From: an uncultured Armatimonadota bacterium
GTDB lineage: Bacteria > Armatimonadota > Fimbriimonadia > Fimbriimonadales > Fimbriimonadaceae
Reading direction: 5' to 3'
Assembly: GCA_903833215.1 (NCBI GenBank)
Contig: CAILEM010000109.1
Coordinates: 20,659-84,658 of the forward strand
Length of the DNA stretch: 64,000 bases
A program made the position numbers and the translations under genes. A model generated the notes under the pieces. That model worked only from the letters and a program-made list of their open reading frames with translations, was not told where the DNA came from and ran no database searches. Every line of letters begins with the position of its first letter. The first letter of the stretch is position 1. Of the stretch, positions 18,484 to 24,544 are shown piece by piece.

Positions 18484-18831
18484 ATGTTGAAGTATTTATT
18501 AGACGAAAATGAATCTTCACGGCTTGAAGTCGCATTGGCAGCATCAGGAAGAGACGTTGTGTCAATAACAGGTCTAAAAATGATGCGCACAAAAGATCCG
18601 AAGGTTTTAGAGTTCGCACACCAGGAAGGCAGAGTAGTCATCACCCAGAATGCGAAAGATTTCAAAGAGCTTCACGAGGCATCAACCGATCACTCTGGGA
18701 TCATGGTTCATTACAACCAGAACGGCGCAGCATTGACATCTGAAGTGTTGACGTTCGCTGTCAAAAGAGCCGAAGAGTTCTATCCCGATATGAGTGGACA
18801 ATTCGTTAGTTTGAATAACTTCCAGTGGTGA
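18484..18831 (+). CDS. DUF5615 PIN-like toxin
   Basis: The 115-residue protein opens with LLDENESS and continues with GRDVVSI, a DPKVLEFAHQEGRVVITQNAKDF block and a C-terminal GIMVHYN strand. This acidic pattern (LLDEN, the D of DPKVL and the N/D of TQNAKDF) is that of the DUF5615 PIN-like domain. These proteins are usually considered ribonuclease toxins. Together with the upstream genes it forms a three-gene toxin-antitoxin-like operon. Confidence 0.82.
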   Translation: MLKYLLDENESSRLEVALAASGRDVVSITGLKMMRTKDPKVLEFAHQEGRVVITQNAKDFKELHEASTDHSGIMVHYNQNGAALTSEVLTFAVKRAEEFYPDMSGQFVSLNNFQW

Positions 18832-19074
18832 ATAAGAGCAAGCCGCGTATTAGCGCGGCCTCTCCCGTCGGGTTTCTCTCGACTTTCACCTCCTAGGGAA
18901 GAACACCGCCTAACAGATTTGGCATTCAGTCGCGCCTAGCGTGACTGACTTACCGCTTTGCTGCTGTGCTATCTGAGTCTGGTTCAAGGCAGAGTCCGAT
19001 CTGTCTTGAGGGCATAGCCTTTCATAATTCGCATTATCATTGAAAGAGGTCCGTACTTTCTGATAATGTGCATT
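18832..19074. other. Gene-poor segment with operator-like palindromes and a partial repeat
   Basis: After the toxin stop there is a short GC hairpin (GCCGCG-tatta-GCGCGGC near 18850). Near 18920-18940 a sequence TGGCATTCAGTC matches part of the 19.8-kb leader repeat. Two operator-like palindromes follow. A minus-strand open frame at 18910-19113 ends in ATECQIC and is not called as a gene. Confidence 0.5.
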
Positions 19075-19078
19075 ATGA
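19022..19078. promoter_or_regulatory. Two TSATAAT-N4-ATTATSA palindromes
   Basis: TCATAAT-tcgc-ATTATCA at 19022-19039 and TGATAAT-gtgc-ATTATGA at 19061-19078 are each palindromic 18-mers, and they are also near-inverted copies of one another. The second overlaps the start codon at 19075. A third copy lies at 20501-20518. They resemble Fur-superfamily boxes but have a 4-nt centre. They are probably operators. Confidence 0.6.
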
Positions 19079-19377
19079 GAGTCGGCGCTCTTGGGAGGAA
19101 ACAAACCCCACAAACGGGGCGAAGTCCCGCCGAAATAGCGAGACGACTCGCGGGTGAAGTCTACGGGGCGTTCGTGGGGATGGACGCGGATAGCCCCGAT
19201 ACGCTGGACGAAGCAGTGCGCGTAGTCAAACGGCGCAACAAGAACCGGGAAGACGAACTGATCTATAAACTGCCAGCTCCGGAAGGCAAAGAATATACCC
19301 TCGTTCCTCTTTTAACGAAGACAGGCATAATCGGGCTGGTGTATGGCGTAGGGGCTAAGGAACACCCAACTATTTAA
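19075..19377 (+). CDS. Small basic hypothetical protein
   Basis: The protein is 100 residues from the ATG at 19075 (an earlier in-frame ATG at 19066 also lies inside the palindrome). It has an N-terminal basic part (GRSPAEIARRLAGEVYGAFVGMD), a central KRRNKNRED and a C-terminal strand YTLVPLLTKTGIIGLVYGV. No family was recognised. The start codon lies inside an operator-like palindrome, so expression is probably repressed by whatever binds it. The next gene follows 10 bp later. Confidence 0.55.
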   Translation: MRVGALGRKQTPQTGRSPAEIARRLAGEVYGAFVGMDADSPDTLDEAVRVVKRRNKNREDELIYKLPAPEGKEYTLVPLLTKTGIIGLVYGVGAKEHPTI

Positions 19378-19387
19378 TGACGAACAT

Positions 19388-19687
19388 ATGAGAATTACAA
19401 TAGAGCACAACGACGGGCGGATCGAACAAATTGATACTGCCGACGGATGGAAGATGATCCTTGATGAGGACATTGAGACGAGCGATGCCGGAGACCTCTC
19501 AGAGGCGGTAGCAATCCATTGCCTGCGAAAGCATTCCGAGAAATCAGTGCGGTCATTAGACAAGGTGTATCCCGAACTTGCCAACTCCCTCGCATTTCCA
19601 ATGCTATGCGCTGGGCCTTACATTAAGTCCGTCGCTGAGGATGGCACCATTACGCTCAAGCCCTGTCACCCACTGGTAGTCGGGTAA
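19388..19687 (+). CDS. Small acidic hypothetical protein
   Basis: The 99-residue protein begins MRITIEHNDGRIEQIDTADGWKM. Its opening weakly resembles that of the 19923-20123 protein (T-I-x-x-D-D, then GWK), suggesting the two are diverged paralogues. It follows the 19075 gene by 10 bp, probably in one transcript. Its 3' end overlaps the opposite-strand gene 19604-19807. Confidence 0.5.
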   Translation: MRITIEHNDGRIEQIDTADGWKMILDEDIETSDAGDLSEAVAIHCLRKHSEKSVRSLDKVYPELANSLAFPMLCAGPYIKSVAEDGTITLKPCHPLVVG

Positions 19688-19807
19688 CGGCAGACTAAGT
19701 TCGTGGTCAATGTTCGGCTGCTTTCCATCGTCGGTACTAAGTGTTAGAAGTATCCGATCATCACGCTTGCGGATTTTCACAATCCGACAGAGTCTTAGGT
19801 ATTCCAT
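19604..19807 (-). CDS. Small hypothetical protein with hairpin leader A
   Basis: The 67-residue basic protein (MEYLRLCRIVKIRKRDDRILLTLSTDDG, then beta-like) starts at an ATG preceded by GGAGAAAGAAA, one of the few clear Shine-Dalgarno sites in this stretch. Upstream lies the hairpin at 19826-19860 that is shared with the 20156-20314 gene. It converges with and overlaps the 19388-19687 gene by 84 bp, so one of the two may be untranslated. No family was recognised. Confidence 0.5.
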   Translation of the reverse strand: MEYLRLCRIVKIRKRDDRILLTLSTDDGKQPNIDHELSLPLPDYQWVTGLERNGAILSDGLNVRPSA

Positions 19808-19825
19808 TTTTCTTTCTCCTATGGC

Positions 19826-19889
19826 GCAGGGCTCAAAATTTGGTAGTGGCGAGCCCTCGCCGTCCTGAATTCTAGCAGCCGTGGCATTC
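19826..19889 (-). promoter_or_regulatory. Structured 5' leader, copy A
   Basis: On the minus strand the block GAATGCCACGGCTGC (19875-19889) is followed by a hairpin whose core stem GGGCTC/GAGCCC (19851-19856 with 19829-19834) closes a 16-nt loop GCCACTACCAAATTTT. Outer pairs extend it to 19826-19860 with one bulge. The GGAGAAAGAAA ribosome site and the ATG of the 19604-19807 gene follow. Copy B keeps loop and flanks but has a different stem. Confidence 0.6.
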
Positions 19890-19910
19890 AGTCTCGACTC
19901 GGAAGTGTGA

Positions 19911-19916
19911 TAGAAT
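19911..19916 (+). promoter_or_regulatory. Leaderless-type -10 box TAGAAT
   Basis: TAGAAT lies 6 nt before the ATG at 19923, with no Shine-Dalgarno sequence. Confidence 0.45.
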
Positions 19917-19922
19917 TGTCAC

Positions 19923-20123
19923 ATGACGACGGTGATTATCAGGGACGACGAAAGCGGCGCAGAGCGAACGCTGAGTGAGTCGGAAGGCTGGAAGTTAACA
20001 ACCTGGGATTTTTTACTGATCGACGGCACTCACGCGTTGACCATCGTGGCATCCGATCATTCGAGCACTTCCAGCGATCCCGATTCGATCAATCGCGCTC
20101 GTGATAAATATCTTCCGTCGTAG
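19923..20123 (+). CDS. Small acidic hypothetical protein
   Basis: The 66-residue protein MTTVIIRDDESGAERTL continues with EGWKLTTWDFLLIDG. Its start is set by a TAGAAT box 6 nt upstream. It may be a shorter paralogue of the 19388-19687 protein. It is followed by the second hairpin-leader gene on the opposite strand, so the plus-gene/minus-gene pair appears twice in tandem. Confidence 0.45.
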   Translation: MTTVIIRDDESGAERTLSESEGWKLTTWDFLLIDGTHALTIVASDHSSTSSDPDSINRARDKYLPS

Positions 20124-20155
20124 ATGACAACATCGATGATCTGAGCAGGAAGTAG

Positions 20156-20314
20156 TCACGGATGAGCTAATGTGCTGAAGGGGATCACCATCTTCGACGC
20201 AGTATTTGGCGAACGAGGCACAAGGGTAATGTCACAAACATCGGCTTCCTGCTTTCGATTTGTGACAAGCCAGGCATTCTTCGCCTCATCTTCAGTCGCA
20301 AGTCTCCAATACAT
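20156..20314 (-). CDS. Small hypothetical protein with hairpin leader B
   Basis: It is taken from the ATG at 20314, which follows GGAGAAAGAAA exactly as in copy A: 52 residues, MYWRLATEDEAKNAWLVTNRKQE and on. The frame is open upstream to 20455 through the hairpin, encoding ECHGC and then HYQILGAHVWRKK, so a 99-residue form is possible. The shared leader favours the short form. No family was recognised. Confidence 0.45.
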   Translation of the reverse strand: MYWRLATEDEAKNAWLVTNRKQEADVCDITLVPRSPNTASKMVIPFSTLAHP

Positions 20315-20329
20315 TTTCTTTCTCCAAAC

Positions 20330-20407
20330 GTGAGCCCCCAAAATTTGGTAGTGGCGGGGGCCACGTTTCTCCATTCTAACCCGAAGGAAGTCGCAGCCGT
20401 GGCATTC
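20330..20407 (-). promoter_or_regulatory. Structured 5' leader, copy B
   Basis: GAATGCCACGGCTGC (20393-20407) and the 16-nt loop GCCACTACCAAATTTT (20340-20355) are identical to copy A. The stem is instead CCCCC/GGGGG, extended by GUG/CAC pairs with one bulge (20330-20339 with 20356-20364). The ribosome site GGAGAAAGAAA follows. Pairing is kept while sequence changes. Confidence 0.6.
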
Positions 20408-20500
20408 GATGGCGACTTGTCGTCGTCGATTTACCGCTTGATCCACGACGGCCATCTTCCTCTCGGCGCGACTCCTGTCGTGCGAGAGTACTAGCCGACT

Positions 20501-20518
20501 TCATAATAATGATTATCA
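20501..20518. promoter_or_regulatory. Third TSATAAT-N4-ATTATSA palindrome
   Basis: TCATAAT-aatg-ATTATCA has the same half-sites and 4-nt centre as the sites at 19022 and 19061. It lies upstream of a possible small plus-strand frame. Confidence 0.55.
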
Positions 20519-20607
20519 GAAAGATAATCAGAATCGATTTGGATGGGTCGGAAGGGGCTGTTGGGGTTGGCTCGGTGAGGTCGTTTGAGGCTGGTTTTGG
20601 TGGTGCC

Positions 20608-20742
20608 ATGTTGGAATTCGCGTTCTCAACAGGTCACTTATCACGTGCTCTCGAATTTTTCGCGTTGTACGGCGATTTGCTGAAAACGAGCAAAGAAATT
20701 CAGCGACTTGTCGCGGCTGATTTCAAGTTTCAGCTGGATTGA
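20608..20742 (+). CDS. Possible 44-residue protein
   Basis: A short frame beginning MLEFAFSTGHLSRALEFFAL and continuing as an amphipathic helix follows the palindrome at 20501-20518. The composition is protein-like but the frame is short, has no clear ribosome site and could continue upstream. It is kept as a weak candidate only. Confidence 0.25.
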   Translation: MLEFAFSTGHLSRALEFFALYGDLLKTSKEIQRLVAADFKFQLD

Positions 20743-20761
20743 CTGTTTGACCCATCGCTGT

Positions 20762-21577
20762 TTACTGAGGCGTTGGCTTCACAACCGCCAGATAGCTCCA
20801 GGCTCTCCACAACGGATGATCTGCGGTTACGTCGCTTGATTTGAAATCGAGCGGTTCACCGTCGACGTAGATCGCCCCGAGGGTCAGACATGTGCCTTCT
20901 AGCAGCAATTGAAAATCGGCGGGATTGTAGCAGCGGATTTTTTGTGTGATCGCCATGGCCTCGTCGCACTGTCCGGTTTCGTCGTCGATCGGACACCAGG
21001 TGTCTTTGAAACAGCCATTCACTGGGTCAAATCCGAACCGGCGTCGCTGGCGAAATCGATGACTGGGATGGTTTCGGTCAAGGTTCCACTCAACGCCAGT
21101 TTCCTGGACCCACCGGTAAGGACTGAAAACGTCCATGAGCAGCAATCCATCACGTTTGAGCCATTCTCGGGAAATTCGCCGCAGGAGGCGGCGTTGGTCG
21201 TGATCTGAGCCGACCCCGAATCCATCCCAATAACACACGACATCAAACTCACCGCTTATTGCAATGACGTAGACTTCGCCTTCAATGGCGTTTAGTGAGC
21301 CCTTTGTGGCGGCCGTGGATAGCAATTTCAGGTTGCGGACTCGGGGTGTGCTGAATTCTACGGCCACGACATCATGGCCCGCATCCGCCATGACAGCAGC
21401 GGCTTCGCCAGTTCCCGCCCCTAGCTCTAAAATGCGTTTTGGATTGGCTCCGCAGATGGCTTCGAGGATCCTGAGGCGGTCTAAATGGACCTGTTCGACG
21501 CCAGTTGGACCCCAATAATCGCCAGCCTTTGTGTAGTAAGGTCTCACCCAACCCATCGCTTCAGAGGTGTTTGGCAT
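20762..21577 (-). CDS. Class I SAM-dependent methyltransferase
   Basis: The 271-residue protein has motif I ILELGAGTGEAA followed by VVAVEFS (motif II acidic region), FDVVCYWDGFGVG (motif IV) and LLLMDVFSPY (post-motif), a Rossmann methyltransferase. WGPTGVEQVHLDRLRIL precedes the SAM domain. The substrate is unknown; small molecules are typical for this type. It stands alone at the end of the orphan-gene cluster. Confidence 0.85.
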   Translation of the reverse strand: MPNTSEAMGWVRPYYTKAGDYWGPTGVEQVHLDRLRILEAICGANPKRILELGAGTGEAAAVMADAGHDVVAVEFSTPRVRNLKLLSTAATKGSLNAIEGEVYVIAISGEFDVVCYWDGFGVGSDHDQRRLLRRISREWLKRDGLLLMDVFSPYRWVQETGVEWNLDRNHPSHRFRQRRRFGFDPVNGCFKDTWCPIDDETGQCDEAMAITQKIRCYNPADFQLLLEGTCLTLGAIYVDGEPLDFKSSDVTADHPLWRAWSYLAVVKPTPQ

Positions 21578-21640
21578 TGGGATGTTCCACTATGAGTGGG
21601 ATTCTCCAGCTATCGATGGTTCAGATGGAGACAGAGCGGA

Positions 21641-21853
21641 CTAAGCCGAGTGCTGTAATTCTGCGAACTCGAAGTCAGGCGATCGGTGCTCTAACTCGTT
21701 CAATACATCGTCGCAACGATGAATCAGTCGACGCGAGCGGTTCGCGGGCAAACGGGCCCAAATCAATAAAGCGGCTGCCGCCGCGCTCGCGATAAACGCA
21801 ACTGCGACAACGGATCGAACGACTGCTGAACTGCCTTCACACTGCTTCGACAT
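21641..21853 (-). CDS. Small membrane protein, YtxH-like
   Basis: The 70-residue protein has one membrane helix (VVAVAFIASAAAAALLIWARL) followed by a charged helix RRLIHRCDDVLNELEH. This layout is that of YtxH-type single-span proteins, but no specific motif confirms it. A TATAAG box lies 8 nt before the ATG. Confidence 0.5.
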   Translation of the reverse strand: MSKQCEGSSAVVRSVVAVAFIASAAAAALLIWARLPANRSRRLIHRCDDVLNELEHRSPDFEFAELQHSA

Positions 21854-21910
21854 GATTTACACTTATAAAGACGACCAAACACGGCGCTTGGTTTTAGTCT
21901 TAGGTACAAG

Positions 21911-21932
21911 TACCTCGCATTTTACCGAGGTA
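21911..21932 (+). promoter_or_regulatory. Hairpin in leader of the Ffh-like gene
   Basis: TACCTCG at 21911-21917 pairs with CGAGGTA at 21926-21932 (8-nt loop). Its 5' arm can alternatively pair with GGTAC at 21903-21907, so two mutually exclusive pairings exist just before the duplicate M-domain gene. Confidence 0.35.
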
Positions 21933-21969
21933 GACGCGTTTTCGTGTGCAGAGAGAGGAACAGATGAAG

Positions 21970-22305
21970 ATGAAGGCAACCGTTGATTTCAACGACATGC
22001 TGCAAACACTCCGCATGGTGAAGAAGATGGGGCCGATGAAAAATCTTCTAAAAATGATTCCTGGACTGGCGACTACCATCCCAGAAGCGGCATTCGACGC
22101 AATAAATGACAAGGACATCGGTAGGATTCAGGCAATCATCCTGAGCATGACGCCGGCAGAGAGATCAACCCCGCGATTGATCAGCTATTCGCGGCAACGG
22201 CGTATTGCGGCAGGATCGGGCACCTCGGTCGACGAGGTGAATAACCTGGTTCAAGACGTTTTGCGAAAGTCGAGGCCGTTTGATTGGACTTTTGGCGGCA
22301 AATAG
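21970..22305 (+). CDS. Stand-alone Ffh M-domain (partial ffh duplication)
   Basis: The 111-residue protein reads DFNDMLQTLRMVKKMGPMKNL, then MIPGL, and ends with the SRP-RNA-binding motif SRQRRIAAGSG. It lacks the N and G domains. It aligns without gaps to the M-domain of the ffh gene 1.5 kb downstream (21982-22277 against 23509-23804). By eye about 70 of 90 residues are identical and the DNA is similarly close, so it is a recent duplication. The frame is intact. A GAGAGGAA ribosome site at 21951-21960 precedes ATGs at 21964 and 21970, with optimal spacing to 21970. It could bind SRP RNA or signal peptides without GTPase activity, or be a remnant. Confidence 0.82.
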   Translation: MKATVDFNDMLQTLRMVKKMGPMKNLLKMIPGLATTIPEAAFDAINDKDIGRIQAIILSMTPAERSTPRLISYSRQRRIAAGSGTSVDEVNNLVQDVLRKSRPFDWTFGGK

Positions 22306-22308
22306 AGT

Positions 22309-22478
22309 CCATGGGCGGTGCCCACGGACCAGTTGGGGCGCGCCGTTGGCGCTTCGGATTTGGCGTGCTCCGAGTTCCTAGGGCGATGCCCTAGGCTATT
22401 GTTGGTACGCACCTTTGGTGCTCGGGCTTTTCCTAGGGCGACGCCCTAGGCTATTGTTGGGGCGCACCTTTGGGGCTT
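22309..22478. repeat. Three diverged copies of a palindromic repeat
   Basis: The unit CC-TAGGGCGAYGCCCTA-GG, then CTATTGTTGG, then GCGCACCTTTGGGGCT occurs at 22377-22423 and 22432-22478 (55 bp apart). A diverged copy at 22309-22353 begins CCATGGGCGGTGCCCACGG. Each has two small hairpins. This fills the gap between the duplicate M-domain and ffh; no gene lies here. Confidence 0.75.
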
Positions 22479-22531
22479 GGCCTGCCAGGACGCAACGGTT
22501 CTTGGGCGGACGGGGTACCTTAACTGTTCCG

Positions 22532-23860
22532 ATGTTGGATTCCCTCACGCGCCGGTTGGCCGGCATACTTTCGGGCTTAAGGGGCAAGGGCCGCCTTACC
22601 GAAGACGACGTTACCGAGATGCTTCGCGAAGTTCGCGTAGCGTTGCTCGAAGCGGACGTCAATTTCGCAGTCGCCAAGAGCTTTATTGCCAAGGTGAAGG
22701 AAAAAGCCGTCGGTGAGGATATCTACGGCAACCTCACTGCCGATCAGACGATCATCAAAATCGTCAGGGACGAGCTCACCGAGATGCTCGGCACCGAGGC
22801 GCCAAAGTTTAACTACAATCCTTCGCCGCCCACCGTTATCTTGATGTGCGGGCTCCAAGGTTCGGGAAAGACGACCACCACGGCAAAACTCGCCAAGTGG
22901 CTCGTCAGCCAAGGCAAGAAACCGATGCTTGCCGCCTGCGATATTCAACGCCCGGCTGCCGTCAAGCAGCTCGAAGTTTTGGGTGAGCAGGTCGAAGTTC
23001 CCGTCTTTGCCAAGCTGGACGGCACTTCCCCGGTCGAAATCGCCCGTGAAGCGCTCGCTCGCTGCAAGCACTTGATGCTCGACGTCCTGATTGTCGACAC
23101 TGCCGGCCGCTTGCAGGTCGATGATCTTCTGATGAAGGAACTTCATCAGATTTCTGACGCGACGAAACCAAGCGAAGTATTTTTGGTGCTGGATTCCACC
23201 ACCGGACAAGAAGCCGTGCACGTCGCGGAGGCATTCCATAAGGAAGTCAAGCTGACGGGTGCGATCTTCACCAAGCTCGACGGTGACACACGTGGTGGTG
23301 CCATCCTCAGCGTTCGAGCTTCCACCGGAGTACCGGTTCGATTTATCGGGGTGGGAGAGCAAGTCGATGCCCTCGACACTTTCTATCCCGATCGTATGGC
23401 CCAGCGAATCATCGGTATGGGCGATGTCATGGGAATCATCGAGAAGGCCCAACAGGTCATCAATCAAGATGAAGCCGAAGACATCGAACAAAAGATGATG
23501 CGGGGCAACCTCGACTTCAACGACATGCTGCAAACATTCCGCATGATGAAGAAGATGGGGCCGATGAAAAATCTCCTCAAAATGATCCCTGGACTGTCGA
23601 CTGCCATCCCAGAAGAGGCATTAGACGCAATAAATGACAAGGACACGGGTAGGATTGAGGCAATCATCCTGAGCATGACGCCAAAAGAGCGATCAAATCC
23701 GGATATAATTAACGGTTCGCGACGAAAGCGTATTGCTGCAGGCTCGGGTACGACTGTCGAAGAGGTAAATAACCTTCTCAAACAGTTTTACGGGAGTCGA
23801 CGTGGGATGAAGCAGATGATGCAAGTCCAAAAGAAAATGAGCAAGCGCGGACGGCGATAA
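22532..23860 (+). CDS. ffh: Signal recognition particle GTPase Ffh
   Basis: It is taken from the ATG at 22532 (MLDSLTRRLAGILSGLRGKG), since the upstream in-frame extension is repeat DNA. The 442-residue protein has an N domain, a G domain with P-loop GLQGSGKTT at 107-115 and DTAGR, and an M domain with SRRKRIAAGSG (SRP-RNA binding) and methionine-rich helices. It targets nascent membrane proteins with 4.5S RNA and FtsY. rpsP follows after 19 bp and khpA overlaps rpsP, the familiar ffh-rpsP-khpA operon. Confidence 0.97.
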   Translation: MLDSLTRRLAGILSGLRGKGRLTEDDVTEMLREVRVALLEADVNFAVAKSFIAKVKEKAVGEDIYGNLTADQTIIKIVRDELTEMLGTEAPKFNYNPSPPTVILMCGLQGSGKTTTTAKLAKWLVSQGKKPMLAACDIQRPAAVKQLEVLGEQVEVPVFAKLDGTSPVEIAREALARCKHLMLDVLIVDTAGRLQVDDLLMKELHQISDATKPSEVFLVLDSTTGQEAVHVAEAFHKEVKLTGAIFTKLDGDTRGGAILSVRASTGVPVRFIGVGEQVDALDTFYPDRMAQRIIGMGDVMGIIEKAQQVINQDEAEDIEQKMMRGNLDFNDMLQTFRMMKKMGPMKNLLKMIPGLSTAIPEEALDAINDKDTGRIEAIILSMTPKERSNPDIINGSRRKRIAAGSGTTVEEVNNLLKQFYGSRRGMKQMMQVQKKMSKRGRR

Positions 23861-23879
23861 GAAAGGAAAAGAAGATTTA

Positions 23880-24227
23880 ATGGTAAAGATCCGACTTAGG
23901 AGAATTGGCACGAAGGGACGACCGTTCTACCGCGTGGTAGTAGCTGAGAGCACGTCCGGACGGAACGGAAAGTTCGTAGAGACGCTGGGTATTTATGACC
24001 CCGTATCCCAGCCCAAGAAGCTCGAAGTCAACGAGGAGCGCGCGATCCACTGGCTCATGGCAGGCGCACAGCCTTCCGAGACCACGGCTTATTTGCTTAA
24101 CAAGCTTGGCATCCTGCCCAAGTTTCTTGAGCAGCGCCCAACTCAGAAGAAGAATTACACCTTCCTCGACAAGAGAACTGCAGCTATCTCGGTAGCCGCC
24201 ACCGCTGAAACAACAGAGACCGCCTAA
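23880..24227 (+). CDS. rpsP: 30S ribosomal protein S16
   Basis: The 115-residue protein has the S16 signature MVKIRLRRIGTKGRPFYRVVVAES and ETLGIYDP. The C-terminal extension (AAISVAATAETTETA) is longer than the roughly 82-residue minimum, a common variation. A GAAAGGAAAAGAAG purine tract precedes the start. The stop overlaps the khpA ATG (TAATG). Confidence 0.98.
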   Translation: MVKIRLRRIGTKGRPFYRVVVAESTSGRNGKFVETLGIYDPVSQPKKLEVNEERAIHWLMAGAQPSETTAYLLNKLGILPKFLEQRPTQKKNYTFLDKRTAAISVAATAETTETA

Positions 24228-24466
24228 TGAGCTATCGCCCGTTCGTTGAAACCCTAGTAAAGTCCGTGGTTGAGAACCCGGATCAGATCGAAATCGACGA
24301 AGAGCACGAGATGGGGACCCGAACCTTCTTCGTGCGGGTATCGCCAGAAGATGTTGGCAAGATCATCGGCAAGAGTGGTCGCGTTGTAAGCGCCATTCGA
24401 TGTGTGGTGAGTGCCGTCGCTGCAAAGTCGCGCGAAAAGGCTTTCGTCAAAATCGTTACGGAATAG
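24227..24466 (+). CDS. khpA: KH-domain RNA-binding protein KhpA
   Basis: The 79-residue single KH domain has the GxxG loop in KIIGKSGRVV and the opening FVETLVKSVVENPDQIEI. KhpA binds RNA and in Firmicutes works with KhpB in cell-length control. It is the last gene of the ffh operon; its start overlaps the rpsP stop. Confidence 0.95.
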   Translation: MSYRPFVETLVKSVVENPDQIEIDEEHEMGTRTFFVRVSPEDVGKIIGKSGRVVSAIRCVVSAVAAKSREKAFVKIVTE

Positions 24467-24489
24467 TTCATCAGCAAAAGCTGATTGCA

Positions 24490-24537
24490 CCCCTTCTCCT
24501 TCTTGAGTAATTAAGAGCGAGGAGGGGTCTTATTTTG
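24490..24537. terminator. Terminator between convergent khpA and rel genes
   Basis: CCCCTTCTC (24490-24498) pairs with GAGGAGGGG (24519-24527) with one G-U pair, followed by TCTTATTTT. It ends the ffh operon and may also serve the opposite strand. Confidence 0.7.
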
Positions 24538-24544
24538 CCCGACT

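Noticed and set aside
18910..19113. Minus-strand frame ending ATECQIC as a RiPP precursor
   Set aside because: No modification enzyme or peptidase is adjacent, no typical leader cleavage motif, and the frame overlaps operator-like palindromes and a plus-strand gene start.
19838..20355. The hairpin leaders as integron attC sites
   Set aside because: The characteristic RYYYAAC/GTTRRRY core ends and bulged extrahelical bases are not visible and no integrase is present; kept as an unexplained structured element.
20376..20609. Minus-strand frame with ILIIFLIIII segment as a small membrane protein
   Set aside because: The hydrophobic run is an artefact of reading the AT-rich palindrome at 20501-20518 and its flank; no supporting start signals.
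21946..22305. Duplicate M-domain as an assembly duplication
   Set aside because: The copies differ at about a fifth of residues and lie beside distinct sequence, so it is a real diverged duplication.
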